A DNA stretch of 64,000 nt. It comes from Polluticaenibacter yanchengensis (GTDB lineage: Bacteria > Bacteroidota > Bacteroidia > Chitinophagales > Chitinophagaceae). Below, piece after piece: positions 54,500-63,330 of this stretch. The stretch is taken from assembly GCA_027854065.1 (NCBI GenBank), contig JAQGEF010000014.1:1-64000 (forward strand), written 5' to 3'. The notes under the pieces were generated by a model, which had not been told where the DNA came from, made no database searches, and saw only the letters and a list, made by a program, of their open reading frames with translations. Numbering within the stretch: the stretch's first letter is position 1; each line of letters begins with the position of its first letter. The position numbers were made by a program, and so were the translations under genes.

Positions 54500-54838
54500 T
54501 AAAAAATATTGTGTAACCTTTAAATACACAATTACTATGCTAAGTATAACCAACATATCATCCATCGCTATTGCAGCTTAACAAAGACATGCTTTGTTTT
54601 ATATTCATTGTATTTATTTAATTGAAAGACAAGGTATATTACACACCAGATTTGTCTTTGTACAACAAAATCGTTAATGGGTTTTTATTCAATATACCGT
54701 AATCAGCAGACCTGTTGGTTACCGGAACTTCTATTGCAATAATCGCCTGTAAGTCTGCATCCCTGTTACATACTAACAGAACTATTTCTTATTTCATTTA
54801 CAGTACATGATAAGCACCAATAGTGCTTAAGATATTTT
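54500..54838 (+). promoter_or_regulatory. Foldable 340-base leader of rtcB-prfH with short leader ORF
   Basis: A 14-codon ORF (54537-54581, MLSITNISSIAIAA) is followed by ACAAAGACA (54581-54589). This word can close a small hairpin with CTTTGT (54592-54597) or pair over nine bases with TGTCTTTGT (54653-54661). The latter can instead pair over eight bases with AAAGACAA (54625-54632). A perfect 7-bp hairpin (TAAGCAC, loop CAATA, GTGCTTA; 54811-54829) stands 9 bases before the rtcB ATG. The alternatives suggest attenuation or translation control; this is unproven. Confidence 0.35.
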
Positions 54839-56233
54839 ATGGGCAATTTATTAAAACAGTTAAGTAAACACGGTTTTACGGATAACATTATAAAAAGTAA
54901 AATTATAAATATTGCTAAAAAGCAATTCAAACACGAAACGGATGAATGGATCATTCAATCATTGATCGCTATCAAAAACGGACCAGAAGTCTTTTTACAG
55001 GATGACCGTCTATCTGGCTTGGCATCGCTATTTGCGATGCAGGATAACGGTGCGGTAAAAGAAAAATTTATGCTGGGAGAATCTCCTAAAGTATTTGAAT
55101 GCTTCGGGCAGAATCTTATAGATGAAACTGCGATACAACAAATGCAAAAAGTGATGCGGTTACCAGTGGCCGAATTCGGCGCATTAATGGCGGACGCGCA
55201 TGCAGGGTACGGCTTACCGATTGGTGGCGTCATCGCTACTAAAAATACGGTGATCCCATATGCCGTAGGGGTGGATATCGGTTGCAGAATGGCATTGACC
55301 ATTACAGACGCGCCAATAAGCTTTTTAAAGGCCCACGCTTATAAGATAGAGAAAGCCATCAAAAGCAACACCCACTTTGGTATAGAAGGAGGCTTAGAAC
55401 TAAAACAATGGCACCCGGTTTTAGATGATGAGCGCTTTAAAAGCAGTGAACTACTGAAACGCTTGCAGGGTAAAGCCGCCCGGCAGTTAGGCAGCTCCGG
55501 TACAGGCAATCACTTTGTTGAATTCGGAGAAGTGGTATTAGGTGAGCATAACCCGTTCCAATTACAGGCCGGCAGCTATGTGGGTTTATTATCACACTCC
55601 GGCAGCAGGGGATTGGGTGCGAAAATAGCAGAATACTTTACAAGGCTGGCAGTATCTGTATGCCAGCTGCCCCGCGAGGTTTCTCAACTGGCATGGCTGG
55701 ATTTAGATAGTGATCCGGGTATCGATTATTGGAACAGTATGCAATTAGCAGGTGATTACGCAGAAGCCTGCCACGAGCAGATACATAAGAACCTGATGAA
55801 CACATTAGGACTTAAACCGCTTAAACATATTGCCAATCATCACAACTTTGCCTGGAAAGAGTCCATCAACGGCGAAGTATATATCGTGCATCGTAAAGGA
55901 GCGACACCGGCTGCTGAAGGCGTTTATGGCATCATTCCGGGAAGCATGACCTCCCCTGCATTTATTGTTTCGGGAAAAGGCAATCAAGGCTCATTAAACT
56001 CTGCTTCACATGGAGCAGGCAGGCACATGAGCCGTAATAAGGCAAAACTGAGCATCACGAACGCTGCGCTGAAAAAACTCGTAGCAAATGAAGGTGTTAC
56101 ATTAATCGGCGGAAGTGTAGAAGAGTCTCCAAATGTGTACAAAAACATACATAAAGTAATGAACGCACAATCTCACCTGGTAAATATTGAAGGAACATTT
56201 AATCCTAAAATAGTAAGAATGTATAAAGAATAA
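54839..56233 (+). CDS. rtcB: RNA-splicing ligase RtcB
   Basis: The product is 464 residues. RtcB joins RNA 3'-phosphate or 2',3'-cyclic phosphate ends to 5'-OH ends, using GTP and Mn2+. Diagnostic motifs are ADAHAGYGLPIGG, GVDIGCRM with the metal cysteine (Cys149), GTGNHFVEFGE, SHSGSRGLG, NHHNFAWKE, and the SHGAGRHMSR block with the histidine (391) expected to be guanylylated. The stop codon lies two bases before the prfH start, so the two proteins are made together. The RtcB variants paired with PrfH form a separate lineage that repairs ribosomal RNA. Gene pairing puts this protein there, but lineage was not tested by phylogeny. Confidence 0.95.
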   Translation: MGNLLKQLSKHGFTDNIIKSKIINIAKKQFKHETDEWIIQSLIAIKNGPEVFLQDDRLSGLASLFAMQDNGAVKEKFMLGESPKVFECFGQNLIDETAIQQMQKVMRLPVAEFGALMADAHAGYGLPIGGVIATKNTVIPYAVGVDIGCRMALTITDAPISFLKAHAYKIEKAIKSNTHFGIEGGLELKQWHPVLDDERFKSSELLKRLQGKAARQLGSSGTGNHFVEFGEVVLGEHNPFQLQAGSYVGLLSHSGSRGLGAKIAEYFTRLAVSVCQLPREVSQLAWLDLDSDPGIDYWNSMQLAGDYAEACHEQIHKNLMNTLGLKPLKHIANHHNFAWKESINGEVYIVHRKGATPAAEGVYGIIPGSMTSPAFIVSGKGNQGSLNSASHGAGRHMSRNKAKLSITNAALKKLVANEGVTLIGGSVEESPNVYKNIHKVMNAQSHLVNIEGTFNPKIVRMYKE

Positions 56234-56235
56234 TT

Positions 56236-56859
56236 ATGGAAAAAATATTAATACAAATCACATCAGGCAAAGGCCCGTCGGAATGTGAACGCGCCGTTTT
56301 TTTGGTAAAAAATAAATTCTTAGAGTTTGCCAAAAACGAGCATTGGCAAGCCGAAATGATCAATGAAGTAAAAGGCTATGAGAAAAATACATTTTGCTCT
56401 GTCACACTCCTAATTTCATCCGGGGAAATAAACTTTTTGTTATTGGATGAATGGATTGGGACTATTCAGTGGATTGCCCAAAGCCCATACAGACCTGCTC
56501 ATAAACGCAAAAACTGGTTTGTAGGTTTTGAGGCATTCAAAATGCCCGGCAAATCATTATTCAAAGAATCGGATGTTATTTTTGAGACCACACGTTCCGG
56601 AGGTCCGGGTGGACAAAATGTCAACAAAGTAGAAACCGCTGTTCGGGCAAAGCATCTGCCAACCGGCCTGCAGGTGCTGGCATCCAACGAGCGTAGCCAG
56701 TTGCAGAACAAGAAACTGGCATTAGAGCGGTTAAAAGAAAAATTCATTGCCTTGCAAAACCAGGCATTTATGGATAATCAAACAGCTATGTGGCTGGAAC
56801 ATCATGACCTGGAAAGAGGCAACCCGGTAAAATGGTTTAACGAACCTATGAAACGCTGA
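56236..56859 (+). CDS. prfH: Peptide chain release factor-like protein PrfH
   Basis: The product is 207 residues, much shorter than RF1 or RF2 (about 360). It keeps the peptidyl-tRNA hydrolysis domain with SGGPGGQNVNK (GGQ at 125-127), followed by the basic region TAVRAKHLPTGLQVLASNERSQLQNKKLALERLKEK. The N-terminal part (TSGKGPSECERAVFLV, RPAHKRKNWFVGFEAF) is that of the PrfH (RF-H) family and not of RF1, RF2 or ArfB. It is coupled to rtcB with a two-base gap. In E. coli the RtcB2-PrfH pair is established to rescue ribosomes whose 16S rRNA has been cut in the decoding centre by colicin E3-type nucleases: PrfH releases the nascent peptide and RtcB reseals the RNA. Confidence 0.93.
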   Translation: MEKILIQITSGKGPSECERAVFLVKNKFLEFAKNEHWQAEMINEVKGYEKNTFCSVTLLISSGEINFLLLDEWIGTIQWIAQSPYRPAHKRKNWFVGFEAFKMPGKSLFKESDVIFETTRSGGPGGQNVNKVETAVRAKHLPTGLQVLASNERSQLQNKKLALERLKEKFIALQNQAFMDNQTAMWLEHHDLERGNPVKWFNEPMKR

Positions 56860-56884
56860 TACACCTCACTTAATTAATCATGCG

Positions 56885-56918
56885 CCAAACAGCTTTCCGG
56901 TTACAGGAAGCTGTTTGG
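56885..56918 (+). terminator. Possible terminator hairpin after prfH
   Basis: A 13-bp stem with one bulge (CCAAACAGCT-TTCC with GGA-AGCTGTTTGG) lies 26 bases after prfH. The T-run behind it is poor (CATTTC), so termination here is uncertain. Confidence 0.4.
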
Positions 56919-56943
56919 CATTTCTGGAATAATATTTCATCCA

Positions 56944-56979
56944 TTGTAAAAAATGAATACACAATAAAAATTATATTTG
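56944..56979 (+). promoter_or_regulatory. Possible promoter of the alpha/beta hydrolase gene
   Basis: TATATTTG at 56972-56979 fits the -7 box. The upstream TTG at 56944-56946 is 25 bases away. It lies 32 bases before the ATG. Confidence 0.4.
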
Positions 56980-57011
56980 CTGATAATCAATCATCCATTT
57001 CTGTTTAAAAT

Positions 57012-57962
57012 ATGAGCAACAAGTTGATAGCCCTTTTTATATTGCTTTCCGGCATTTTTTGTAAAACGTTCGCACAAACATCTCAACCGGTTTATGACAC
57101 ATTACAAATTGGTGGCATAAAGCAGGTTGTTTCTTATAAAGGATCACCCGACAGTGCCATTATTTTATTTTTACACGGAGGCCCGGGTAGTTCCAGGATG
57201 CGGCAGGCAGACCTGTTTTCCAACGAACTGGAAAAACACTTCCTCGTTGTTCAGTGGGACCAGCGTGAAGCCGGCAGAACAGCAGCGCTCAATAAATCCC
57301 CCTTACCCATAACCATCGAAAGGATGGAAAACGACAGCTATGAGCTGATTGTCGCCTTACTGCAAAAATTCAATGCGAAAAAACTATTCCTTGCAGGCGA
57401 ATCATGGGGTAATGTCCCTGGCTTTAAAATGGCCGAAAAGCACCCGGAACTACTGCACGCCTATCTTGCATTCAGCCCGGTAATAGACCAGGCAAAAAGC
57501 GAGCGAATACTTATTGAAAAATTAAAAGCTAGCATGAAGGGAAACCCTGTTGCTCAAAAAGAATTAGCATCCATAAAAGTTCCGTTTGAAAACAGTGAAC
57601 AGATTTATTATTCCAGGAAGTGGATGTTTCATTATGACGGCAATCCTTTTGCCGATAAAGATACGGCAGCCGTTAAGCAGTACCTGCAAAACTGGTCCGA
57701 CATCTGGCTTCCGACCTGGAACAAAGCCATTCAGCGAAATTTATTCAAAACCCTTCCAAAGATCAATTGCCCTGTTTACTTTTTTATAGGTAATAAAGAC
57801 CTCCAGACCAATCATGAAATAGCCACATCATATTTCCAAAAGCTTCAGGCGCCTCATAAGAAAATATACGCCTTCAGGAATGCGGGACACTCTGTACTCA
57901 CAGAAGAGTCTGCACAGGTTCAAAAGATAATTATTGAAGAAATTTTATCACGGTTAAAATAA
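57012..57962 (+). CDS. Secreted alpha/beta hydrolase, proline-iminopeptidase-like
   Basis: The product is 316 residues with a signal peptide (MSNKLIALFILLSGIFCKTFAQ), so it is periplasmic or outer-membrane associated. The alpha/beta hydrolase fold shows in FLHGGPGSS (oxyanion hole), WDQREAGRT (the DQRG-type motif of proline iminopeptidases), GESWGNVPGFKMAEKHPE (nucleophile serine in GxSxG), FIGNKDLQT (acid residue region) and NAGHSVLTEE (catalytic histidine). Family S33 members remove N-terminal proline or hydrolyse esters. The substrate here is not known. It converges with the GTPase operon, with 76 bases between the stop codons and no strong terminator. Confidence 0.9.
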   Translation: MSNKLIALFILLSGIFCKTFAQTSQPVYDTLQIGGIKQVVSYKGSPDSAIILFLHGGPGSSRMRQADLFSNELEKHFLVVQWDQREAGRTAALNKSPLPITIERMENDSYELIVALLQKFNAKKLFLAGESWGNVPGFKMAEKHPELLHAYLAFSPVIDQAKSERILIEKLKASMKGNPVAQKELASIKVPFENSEQIYYSRKWMFHYDGNPFADKDTAAVKQYLQNWSDIWLPTWNKAIQRNLFKTLPKINCPVYFFIGNKDLQTNHEIATSYFQKLQAPHKKIYAFRNAGHSVLTEESAQVQKIIIEEILSRLK

Positions 57963-58038
57963 CCAGACACCCTTTAGAGATATTGATGTTTAATTTTTTG
58001 GTGCGTGCCTTTATTTAAAATACCGCGACAATAAGCAT

Positions 58039-59397
58039 TTATTTTTTAAATGCAGATTTAATAGTGCTGTCCTTTTTCAGACTGTCTGTCAGCTTTATAG
58101 TAGTGTCCTTATTGGCAGAGTCTATTTTAATCACAGGTAGTGTATCCGCAACTGGTACCTGGACAATAACTGGCGGAGTGGTTTTTATAACCAAAAAGTA
58201 AACCATTGTACCAATCCAAAGCAGCAATAAAACAGCGCTGGCTATTTTAAACTTGTCCAGGCGCACTTCATCGTTGTCATTCGATTCCGGTTCTTCGACA
58301 TCATTACCCAACGTATTCTCAACTATCAAAGGACTCGTTTTAAGCGCTGTCTTCAGAATCGTTTTAGTGACCGGTTTAAAACTTAATGGCTTTTGCTGGT
58401 TAACGCTCTCCGTAAATATTTTCTTATTATCGAGATATTGCTGGTTCACAACCTCTACTTTCTCACCGGCATTCAGTTGCCCTATAAGCCCCTTTAAAAA
58501 TTGATCAAAATCATGGTACTTCTGGCTGACAGCATCGGCTTCCGATTTAAACTCCTTTAATTTTTTATGATTCTCAGCTTGTATCTTTTCATTTTCCAAT
58601 AGCTGGGCATTATATTTTTCAAGCAGGATTTTCTTTTCATCACCAGCCAGTGTCCGCTGCTTTTCTATCTCTGCAATCGCATCCGCAATCCTTTGCCTTT
58701 TCTCCTGTTCCAAATCCTTGAGCAGCGCATCAAATTCTTTTAATTCACCTACATTCTGAACGAATTTAAAAAGACCTCGCTGGCTCACAAATGAAGCAAT
58801 CTCCTTACTTTTTGTAAAATAAATGGTAGGATAAACTTCTAACAACACTAAGGCCTTCTTTAACAAAGCAGCCAGTTTATTGGACTCCGTATCACAGTAC
58901 ACCACCAACTGCTGACTGTTGTTATTTTTGAACCCGGAAGAATCAACCGGTATCAACGGTAATTTATTTTTATCGAAGCTCTTTGGTTTTGCTACTTTAA
59001 ATTCATCTGAATGCGCTACTTTTAAAATATCACTCTGAACATTCTGCGCACTTAAATACTGGTGAAATTCATTCAGGTTTTGCAATGTGAAAACTTCATC
59101 CGCAATACTGTTCACATAAACCAGTCCGGAACCAATAAACGTACCGCCCCTGTCCGAACCCTGCTCCTTTGCAAATGAATAAACACAGTAAGAAATAACC
59201 GTATGATCATTAATATTCTCTCTTCGAATAGCATAAACAGAACTATCCGGAAATAGTTTTATCGCATCCGTTTTAATATCATAGGTTTTAATATGTTTCG
59301 CTATCCGGATATCGCCACCTAAAAAATACGATTGCTTAAACCCTACCGGGCTGCCAAAAGTACCAAACGCCGTAAAGAAAATATTATTACTGCTCAT
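58039..59397 (-). CDS. Membrane-anchored coiled-coil protein with possible GAP1-N-like head (third gene of GTPase operon)
   Basis: The product is 452 residues. A globular N-terminal domain (about 1-205) has FFTAFGTFGSPVGFKQSYFL and YSFAKEQGSDRGGTFIGSGLVYVNS. Its layout recalls the N-terminal domain of GAP1, the GTPase-associated protein described in comparative-genomic work on bacterial conflict systems; I hold this likeness at moderate to low confidence. A charged coiled coil follows (215-295, with EIEKQR, LLEKYNAQLLENEKIQAENHKKLKEF). One TM segment lies at about 385-405 and a Lys/Thr/Ser-rich tail of 45 residues would lie outside. Its ATG overlaps the stop of the GTPase gene as TAATG, so translation is coupled. 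No catalytic motif is seen. Confidence 0.75.
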   Translation of the reverse strand: MSSNNIFFTAFGTFGSPVGFKQSYFLGGDIRIAKHIKTYDIKTDAIKLFPDSSVYAIRRENINDHTVISYCVYSFAKEQGSDRGGTFIGSGLVYVNSIADEVFTLQNLNEFHQYLSAQNVQSDILKVAHSDEFKVAKPKSFDKNKLPLIPVDSSGFKNNNSQQLVVYCDTESNKLAALLKKALVLLEVYPTIYFTKSKEIASFVSQRGLFKFVQNVGELKEFDALLKDLEQEKRQRIADAIAEIEKQRTLAGDEKKILLEKYNAQLLENEKIQAENHKKLKEFKSEADAVSQKYHDFDQFLKGLIGQLNAGEKVEVVNQQYLDNKKIFTESVNQQKPLSFKPVTKTILKTALKTSPLIVENTLGNDVEEPESNDNDEVRLDKFKIASAVLLLLWIGTMVYFLVIKTTPPVIVQVPVADTLPVIKIDSANKDTTIKLTDSLKKDSTIKSAFKK

Positions 59398-60335
59398 TAA
59401 CTGCCAAAGCTAAATTTTATACGTTCCCAAAATGTACCTTCATAATCCAACTCTACGCCTACAATACTGCTGTACAACCACTTGGATAGCACTTCCGCCG
59501 TAGCCAGGCTCAATAGGGATATTTTTTCTTCGCCATTTATGTTGTCAACACTACCAATAGTATAATAAGTCTTACTCAGACCATAGGTATTAATCCGCTG
59601 ATTCGTACGGCTCAGCCTGTCTTCAATAAAGCTGTCCAGCTCCTCTGCACTCGCAACATCCATCCTGCCGGATTTATCCCATTTTGATACCACCAGGATC
59701 GCGTTCACAGATTGCAGGTTCTTACCCTTACGCTCCAGCTCGTCTAAAAATTCATTAATTAAAGTATCATCCTTATGCGCCGATTCATAGCTCGTAACAA
59801 TAATAAAAGTCAGCGGAATATTAGCATTCAGATAAGATTCGATACTGCTGTGGTAACTACCCCCGCGCCTTATTTCGTAATGGTTTTCACCCGACGTCTC
59901 TAAGAACGTCAGGTTGATTGGCGTTACCTTTTTAGACTTATTGTTAGGCTCAAAAATCAGGTCCAGCCTCGTTACCTGGTCACGCGTCGTTCTGCTTGGT
60001 AAAATACCCTGGCGGATATTTTCAAAAAAATCCGACAGCAGCACCTGCGCCTCCCTCGTATTTGGTGTACCCAGTTTCGGGCGCAATACACCTACCTGGG
60101 AACTTAAGTAATAAAGCATGGAAGAAAGGATCACCGACTTACCGGATTCTGCTGTACCAAAAAAGAAAACAAAATTACTGTCCTTATTTTTTATTTCGTT
60201 ACTGGTCGTTTTTGCCAACGGCACAAAATGATCACCGCCATTATTTTTACCCTCATCAAAAGACAATGGTTTTATAGGTTCATTATCAAAAGATAACGGA
60301 CTCAGAGGCTCGTTTTCGTTACTCATAGAAATCAT
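59397..60335 (-). CDS. P-loop GTPase (second gene of GTPase operon)
   Basis: The product is 312 residues. A disordered start with two PLSFD repeats (PLSPLSFDNEP, IKPLSFDEG) precedes the G domain. The Walker A is GTAESGKS (60-67). A Thr-containing switch I-like stretch, SRTTRD, lies near 115. LETSGE (145-150) takes the DxxG position with Glu for Asp. VSKWDK (216-221) is a (N/T)KxD-like base-recognition motif. This suggests a TRAFAC-class GTPase, possibly near the DO-GTPase group that co-occurs with GAP1 proteins; that placement is inference. No membrane segment is present. Both ends overlap neighbours as TAATG. The two flanking proteins are membrane-anchored, so the GTPase likely works at the inner membrane. 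Confidence 0.8.
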   Translation of the reverse strand: MISMSNENEPLSPLSFDNEPIKPLSFDEGKNNGGDHFVPLAKTTSNEIKNKDSNFVFFFGTAESGKSVILSSMLYYLSSQVGVLRPKLGTPNTREAQVLLSDFFENIRQGILPSRTTRDQVTRLDLIFEPNNKSKKVTPINLTFLETSGENHYEIRRGGSYHSSIESYLNANIPLTFIIVTSYESAHKDDTLINEFLDELERKGKNLQSVNAILVVSKWDKSGRMDVASAEELDSFIEDRLSRTNQRINTYGLSKTYYTIGSVDNINGEEKISLLSLATAEVLSKWLYSSIVGVELDYEGTFWERIKFSFGS

Positions 60336-61360
60336 TAATTGTTAGGAATTAAAGTTTTACCACTACGCTTATTGGTAAATACACTACCACCTTTACTGTT
60401 ATTTTTCTCCGGGTGTGTTACCAGCAGGATAATAATAACAATTACAAAGTCCAGTAAAATACAACCGGCCAATACCACAAACTGGTACATGCCAAAATGC
60501 TTAATAGCATGGTCAAATGCATAACCAATCTTACCCACATCCTGCGTTTCAGACACCACCGGCGCAAATTTCAGCTTCTCATCGCCCAGCACATTCGTAG
60601 CTTTATTGCCAATTTTATTATACTCAGCTAATGATTCATCTATTAAACCCTGGGAGACTTCATCCTTCTCTTTTTTCGATAACAAAAGCAAGTCCTGTAT
60701 TTTCTTATTCCACTTTACAACAGCGGTATTTATCTCCGATTTCAACTCCTTCTCCGTTGGAGACAAATCAGAAATCATATTATCAATCTGCTTTCCCATC
60801 CTTTCAGCAAGGTCAGCATAATCGTTACCAACCGGTGTCAACAGGTCCACTTTCTGGCCCGTCAGTTTTTCAATATCCTTAATTAATGACTGAGCACGCG
60901 TACCAATCCCCTTATTGCCCGGGTCCTTAATCTGCTCCATCAATTGCTTCTTCTTTATCTCTATGTTCTGGGTCGTTTCCTTATTGTATTTATAGCCAAG
61001 GTTTGATTCGATATTGGTTTCCAGCTCATTGAATTTCGTATTAATACCACGCAATTCATTGGTATAAATATCCGTTCTCATAAACCGGGTATAGAGCGCA
61101 TTAAAGTTTGCAATAAAACAAAAAGACGCAATAAATATGTAAATCAGTAACAAACTGGATGTGGATCTCCCTTCCAGCTTAGCAGCACGGATCATCCAGC
61201 AAAGAAACAATAGCAATAACGAAAGAACCAGCGCAATAATAAAAGAGGCCGTTCCAAAAATCTGTTGCAAACCAATCCAGGTTTGATAAAAACTGACACT
61301 AATTAACAAAACGGCCAGGATAGCCAGGAAAAGGTCGGTAGCGGTAATTTTTTTGTTCAT
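60335..61360 (-). CDS. Four-TM coiled-coil membrane protein (first gene of GTPase operon)
   Basis: The product is 341 residues and is not recognised. TM segments lie at about 8-29, 37-57 and 68-89. A long helical, charged stretch (95-285: INTKFNELETNIESNLG, KKKQLMEQIKD, SPTEKELKSEINTAVVKWNKKIQDLLLL) follows, and a fourth TM lies at about 294-315 with a short basic tail. If the fourth helix brings the tail back inside, the long helical part would face the periplasm. The arrangement resembles chemoreceptor- or holin-like helical bundles only in general form. It leads an operon with a GTPase and a second coiled-coil membrane protein through TAATG overlaps. A sensor or a membrane-acting effector are both possible. 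Confidence 0.75.
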   Translation of the reverse strand: MNKKITATDLFLAILAVLLISVSFYQTWIGLQQIFGTASFIIALVLSLLLLFLCWMIRAAKLEGRSTSSLLLIYIFIASFCFIANFNALYTRFMRTDIYTNELRGINTKFNELETNIESNLGYKYNKETTQNIEIKKKQLMEQIKDPGNKGIGTRAQSLIKDIEKLTGQKVDLLTPVGNDYADLAERMGKQIDNMISDLSPTEKELKSEINTAVVKWNKKIQDLLLLSKKEKDEVSQGLIDESLAEYNKIGNKATNVLGDEKLKFAPVVSETQDVGKIGYAFDHAIKHFGMYQFVVLAGCILLDFVIVIIILLVTHPEKNNSKGGSVFTNKRSGKTLIPNN

Positions 61361-61617
61361 AAAAGATTTGTATAAATACTTCTAAATAAATAAAGTCACT
61401 AATTTTTTATTGATTCACTCAACATAAAAATCATCTGTACCATTCATTAATTCAGCTAACACCATCCCACCAATGCTGCCCTTATTGCCGAATATTAGAT
61501 TATAGGTATGCCTTATACATCTTTAAATAAATCAGTTAGCCTTTATACGAAGATATACGATATTTTATTGCACATATTACCGCTCATCAATCTCTCAAAA
61601 TTAATTTAACGAAATCG

Positions 61618-63177
61618 TTACAATTCCGCCTCCCTATGCCTGTTTTTATACCAGCTGCTGAATAACAGGTTTTCATTAATTACCGGTTTAGGAAAAAACA
61701 AACTCGCAATATACCCCACTCCTATTACTACCAGGTGACTGTACACACCCAGCATCAGTTTATGATGCGTAAAATTATATTTCCCCATATCCAGCAACAA
61801 TCTCGGACCCGATGGAAAGTCAATTTCCGTAGAAGTTAAAAATGCGTAAGCGGTAAACAGGATACAAACAATAATACCAATATTTACACCCTGGCGGTTA
61901 GCACGCGCACTTAATAATCCCAATAAAAATACGCCCACAATCCCCCCTGAGAAAATCGCATACAACGTAAATACAATACCAAGCACCCCTTCACTACCCG
62001 CACGCACATACAACAAACCTATTCCCATTGCGATCAATCCCGAAATAACCACGAATAATTTACTGATGTACAGGTATTGTTTTTCTGTCTTATTCGGATA
62101 CAGTTTTTTATAATAATCTTCCACGCCCACAGCAGCAAGCGAGTTCAGATCTGCGCCCAAACTACAAATAGCCGCACATATCAGCGATGATAAAATAAAA
62201 CCGACCACACCCGCCGGCAATTCAGTCATAATAAAATAAGGAAATACCGCATTAGACGAAGTACCGTCCGGCAATGGATGTTGCGTATAATAAACATACA
62301 AAGCCGTACCGATAAACATAAATAACGCCCACACAGGCACAGTCAGAAAAATACCCAGCAAAGAAGCCTTAATAGCAGATTTATTATTTTTAGCAGTCAG
62401 GTAGCGCTGCACCACCGTTTGGTCAGTACCATATTTTTGAATAGCATAAAATGCCCCGTTAATCACCATTACCCAAAATGTCAGCTTCTTAAAATCCGCA
62501 TCAAAAGGGCCAAACCCCACCCGGCCCGCATCAGAAGCAGTCTGCCAGATCTCAGAAAACCCGCCATTCGTGCTAAATATAATCACCAGCAGGCACAGGA
62601 TGCCACTTGCAAACAGCATAAACCCCTGGAAAACGTCCAGCCAGATCACCGCCTCAATCCCGCCCATTAAATTAACCGTAATAATAATAATACCCACCAC
62701 GCCAATAATCAATCCCGTATGCCCACCCATCATATTACTCAATGCAATAGCCAGTAAAAAGAACACCGTTCCCATACCCGAAAACTGGCGCAATACAAAA
62801 GCAACCGAACTGTAATACCTGGCAAACGTACCGAAGCGTTGTTCAAAATATTCGTAAGTACTCAGTTTAATCACTTTCCTGAACAACGGCACTATAAACC
62901 ATATAGTACCCAATAAAACAATCGGCACCATCAGGCCCTGTACCAAAAGAATCCAGTTAGATTTGTATCCTTCACCCGGATAACCCAGGAATGTCACACT
63001 ACTGATCAGCGTTGCCAGTAAAGAAATACCAATAGCCCAGGAAGGCACACGCCCTTTAGCCAGAAAAAAACTCGATTCTGAATGTTGTTTACCCCGGAAC
63101 CTGAAACCCAGATATAAAGTCAGCAATAAAAATCCAATAATAATAACATAGTCAATCACGTGTAATGTAACATTCAT
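61618..63177 (-). CDS. Sodium:solute symporter (SSS family)
   Basis: The product is 519 residues with about 13 TM helices, the usual size and form of the SSS family. Typical features are YLGFRFRGKQHSESSFFLAKGRVPSWAIGISLLATLISSVTFLGYPGEGY at the start (TM1-2 with the Na+/substrate site), YEYFEQRFG, GGIEAVIWLDVFQGFML, KYGTDQTVVQRYLTAKN and SLICAAICSLGADLNSLAAVGVEDYYKKL. It takes up a solute with Na+ across the inner membrane. The relatives that come to mind are sialic-acid, sugar or myo-inositol type transporters, but the substrate cannot be read from sequence. No catabolic genes adjoin it. It is divergent from nothing: both neighbours lie on the minus strand. Confidence 0.92.
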   Translation of the reverse strand: MNVTLHVIDYVIIIGFLLLTLYLGFRFRGKQHSESSFFLAKGRVPSWAIGISLLATLISSVTFLGYPGEGYKSNWILLVQGLMVPIVLLGTIWFIVPLFRKVIKLSTYEYFEQRFGTFARYYSSVAFVLRQFSGMGTVFFLLAIALSNMMGGHTGLIIGVVGIIIITVNLMGGIEAVIWLDVFQGFMLFASGILCLLVIIFSTNGGFSEIWQTASDAGRVGFGPFDADFKKLTFWVMVINGAFYAIQKYGTDQTVVQRYLTAKNNKSAIKASLLGIFLTVPVWALFMFIGTALYVYYTQHPLPDGTSSNAVFPYFIMTELPAGVVGFILSSLICAAICSLGADLNSLAAVGVEDYYKKLYPNKTEKQYLYISKLFVVISGLIAMGIGLLYVRAGSEGVLGIVFTLYAIFSGGIVGVFLLGLLSARANRQGVNIGIIVCILFTAYAFLTSTEIDFPSGPRLLLDMGKYNFTHHKLMLGVYSHLVVIGVGYIASLFFPKPVINENLLFSSWYKNRHREAEL

Positions 63178-63215
63178 AATAGCAATCGTTTGTATTTTTT
63201 CTGCTTTTTATTATT

Positions 63216-63330
63216 GGGGCTATCAGCATTAATACATATACCAACCGGTATACCGGGCTATTCCGGGCTCGCTTACGCTCGGTGCCATGCACCAGCCGCT
63301 AAGGCGGCTGCCCTCCATATCCCGCAGCCC
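63216..63330. repeat. REP-like dispersed intergenic repeat, copy 3
   Basis: Starts GGGGCTATCAGCATTAATAC and ends TATCCCGCAGCCC, with GGGCTCGCTTACGCTCGGTGC inside. The frame is the same as copies 1 and 2. It fills most of the spacer between the symporter and the rhomboid gene; no gene is seen there. Confidence 0.6.
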
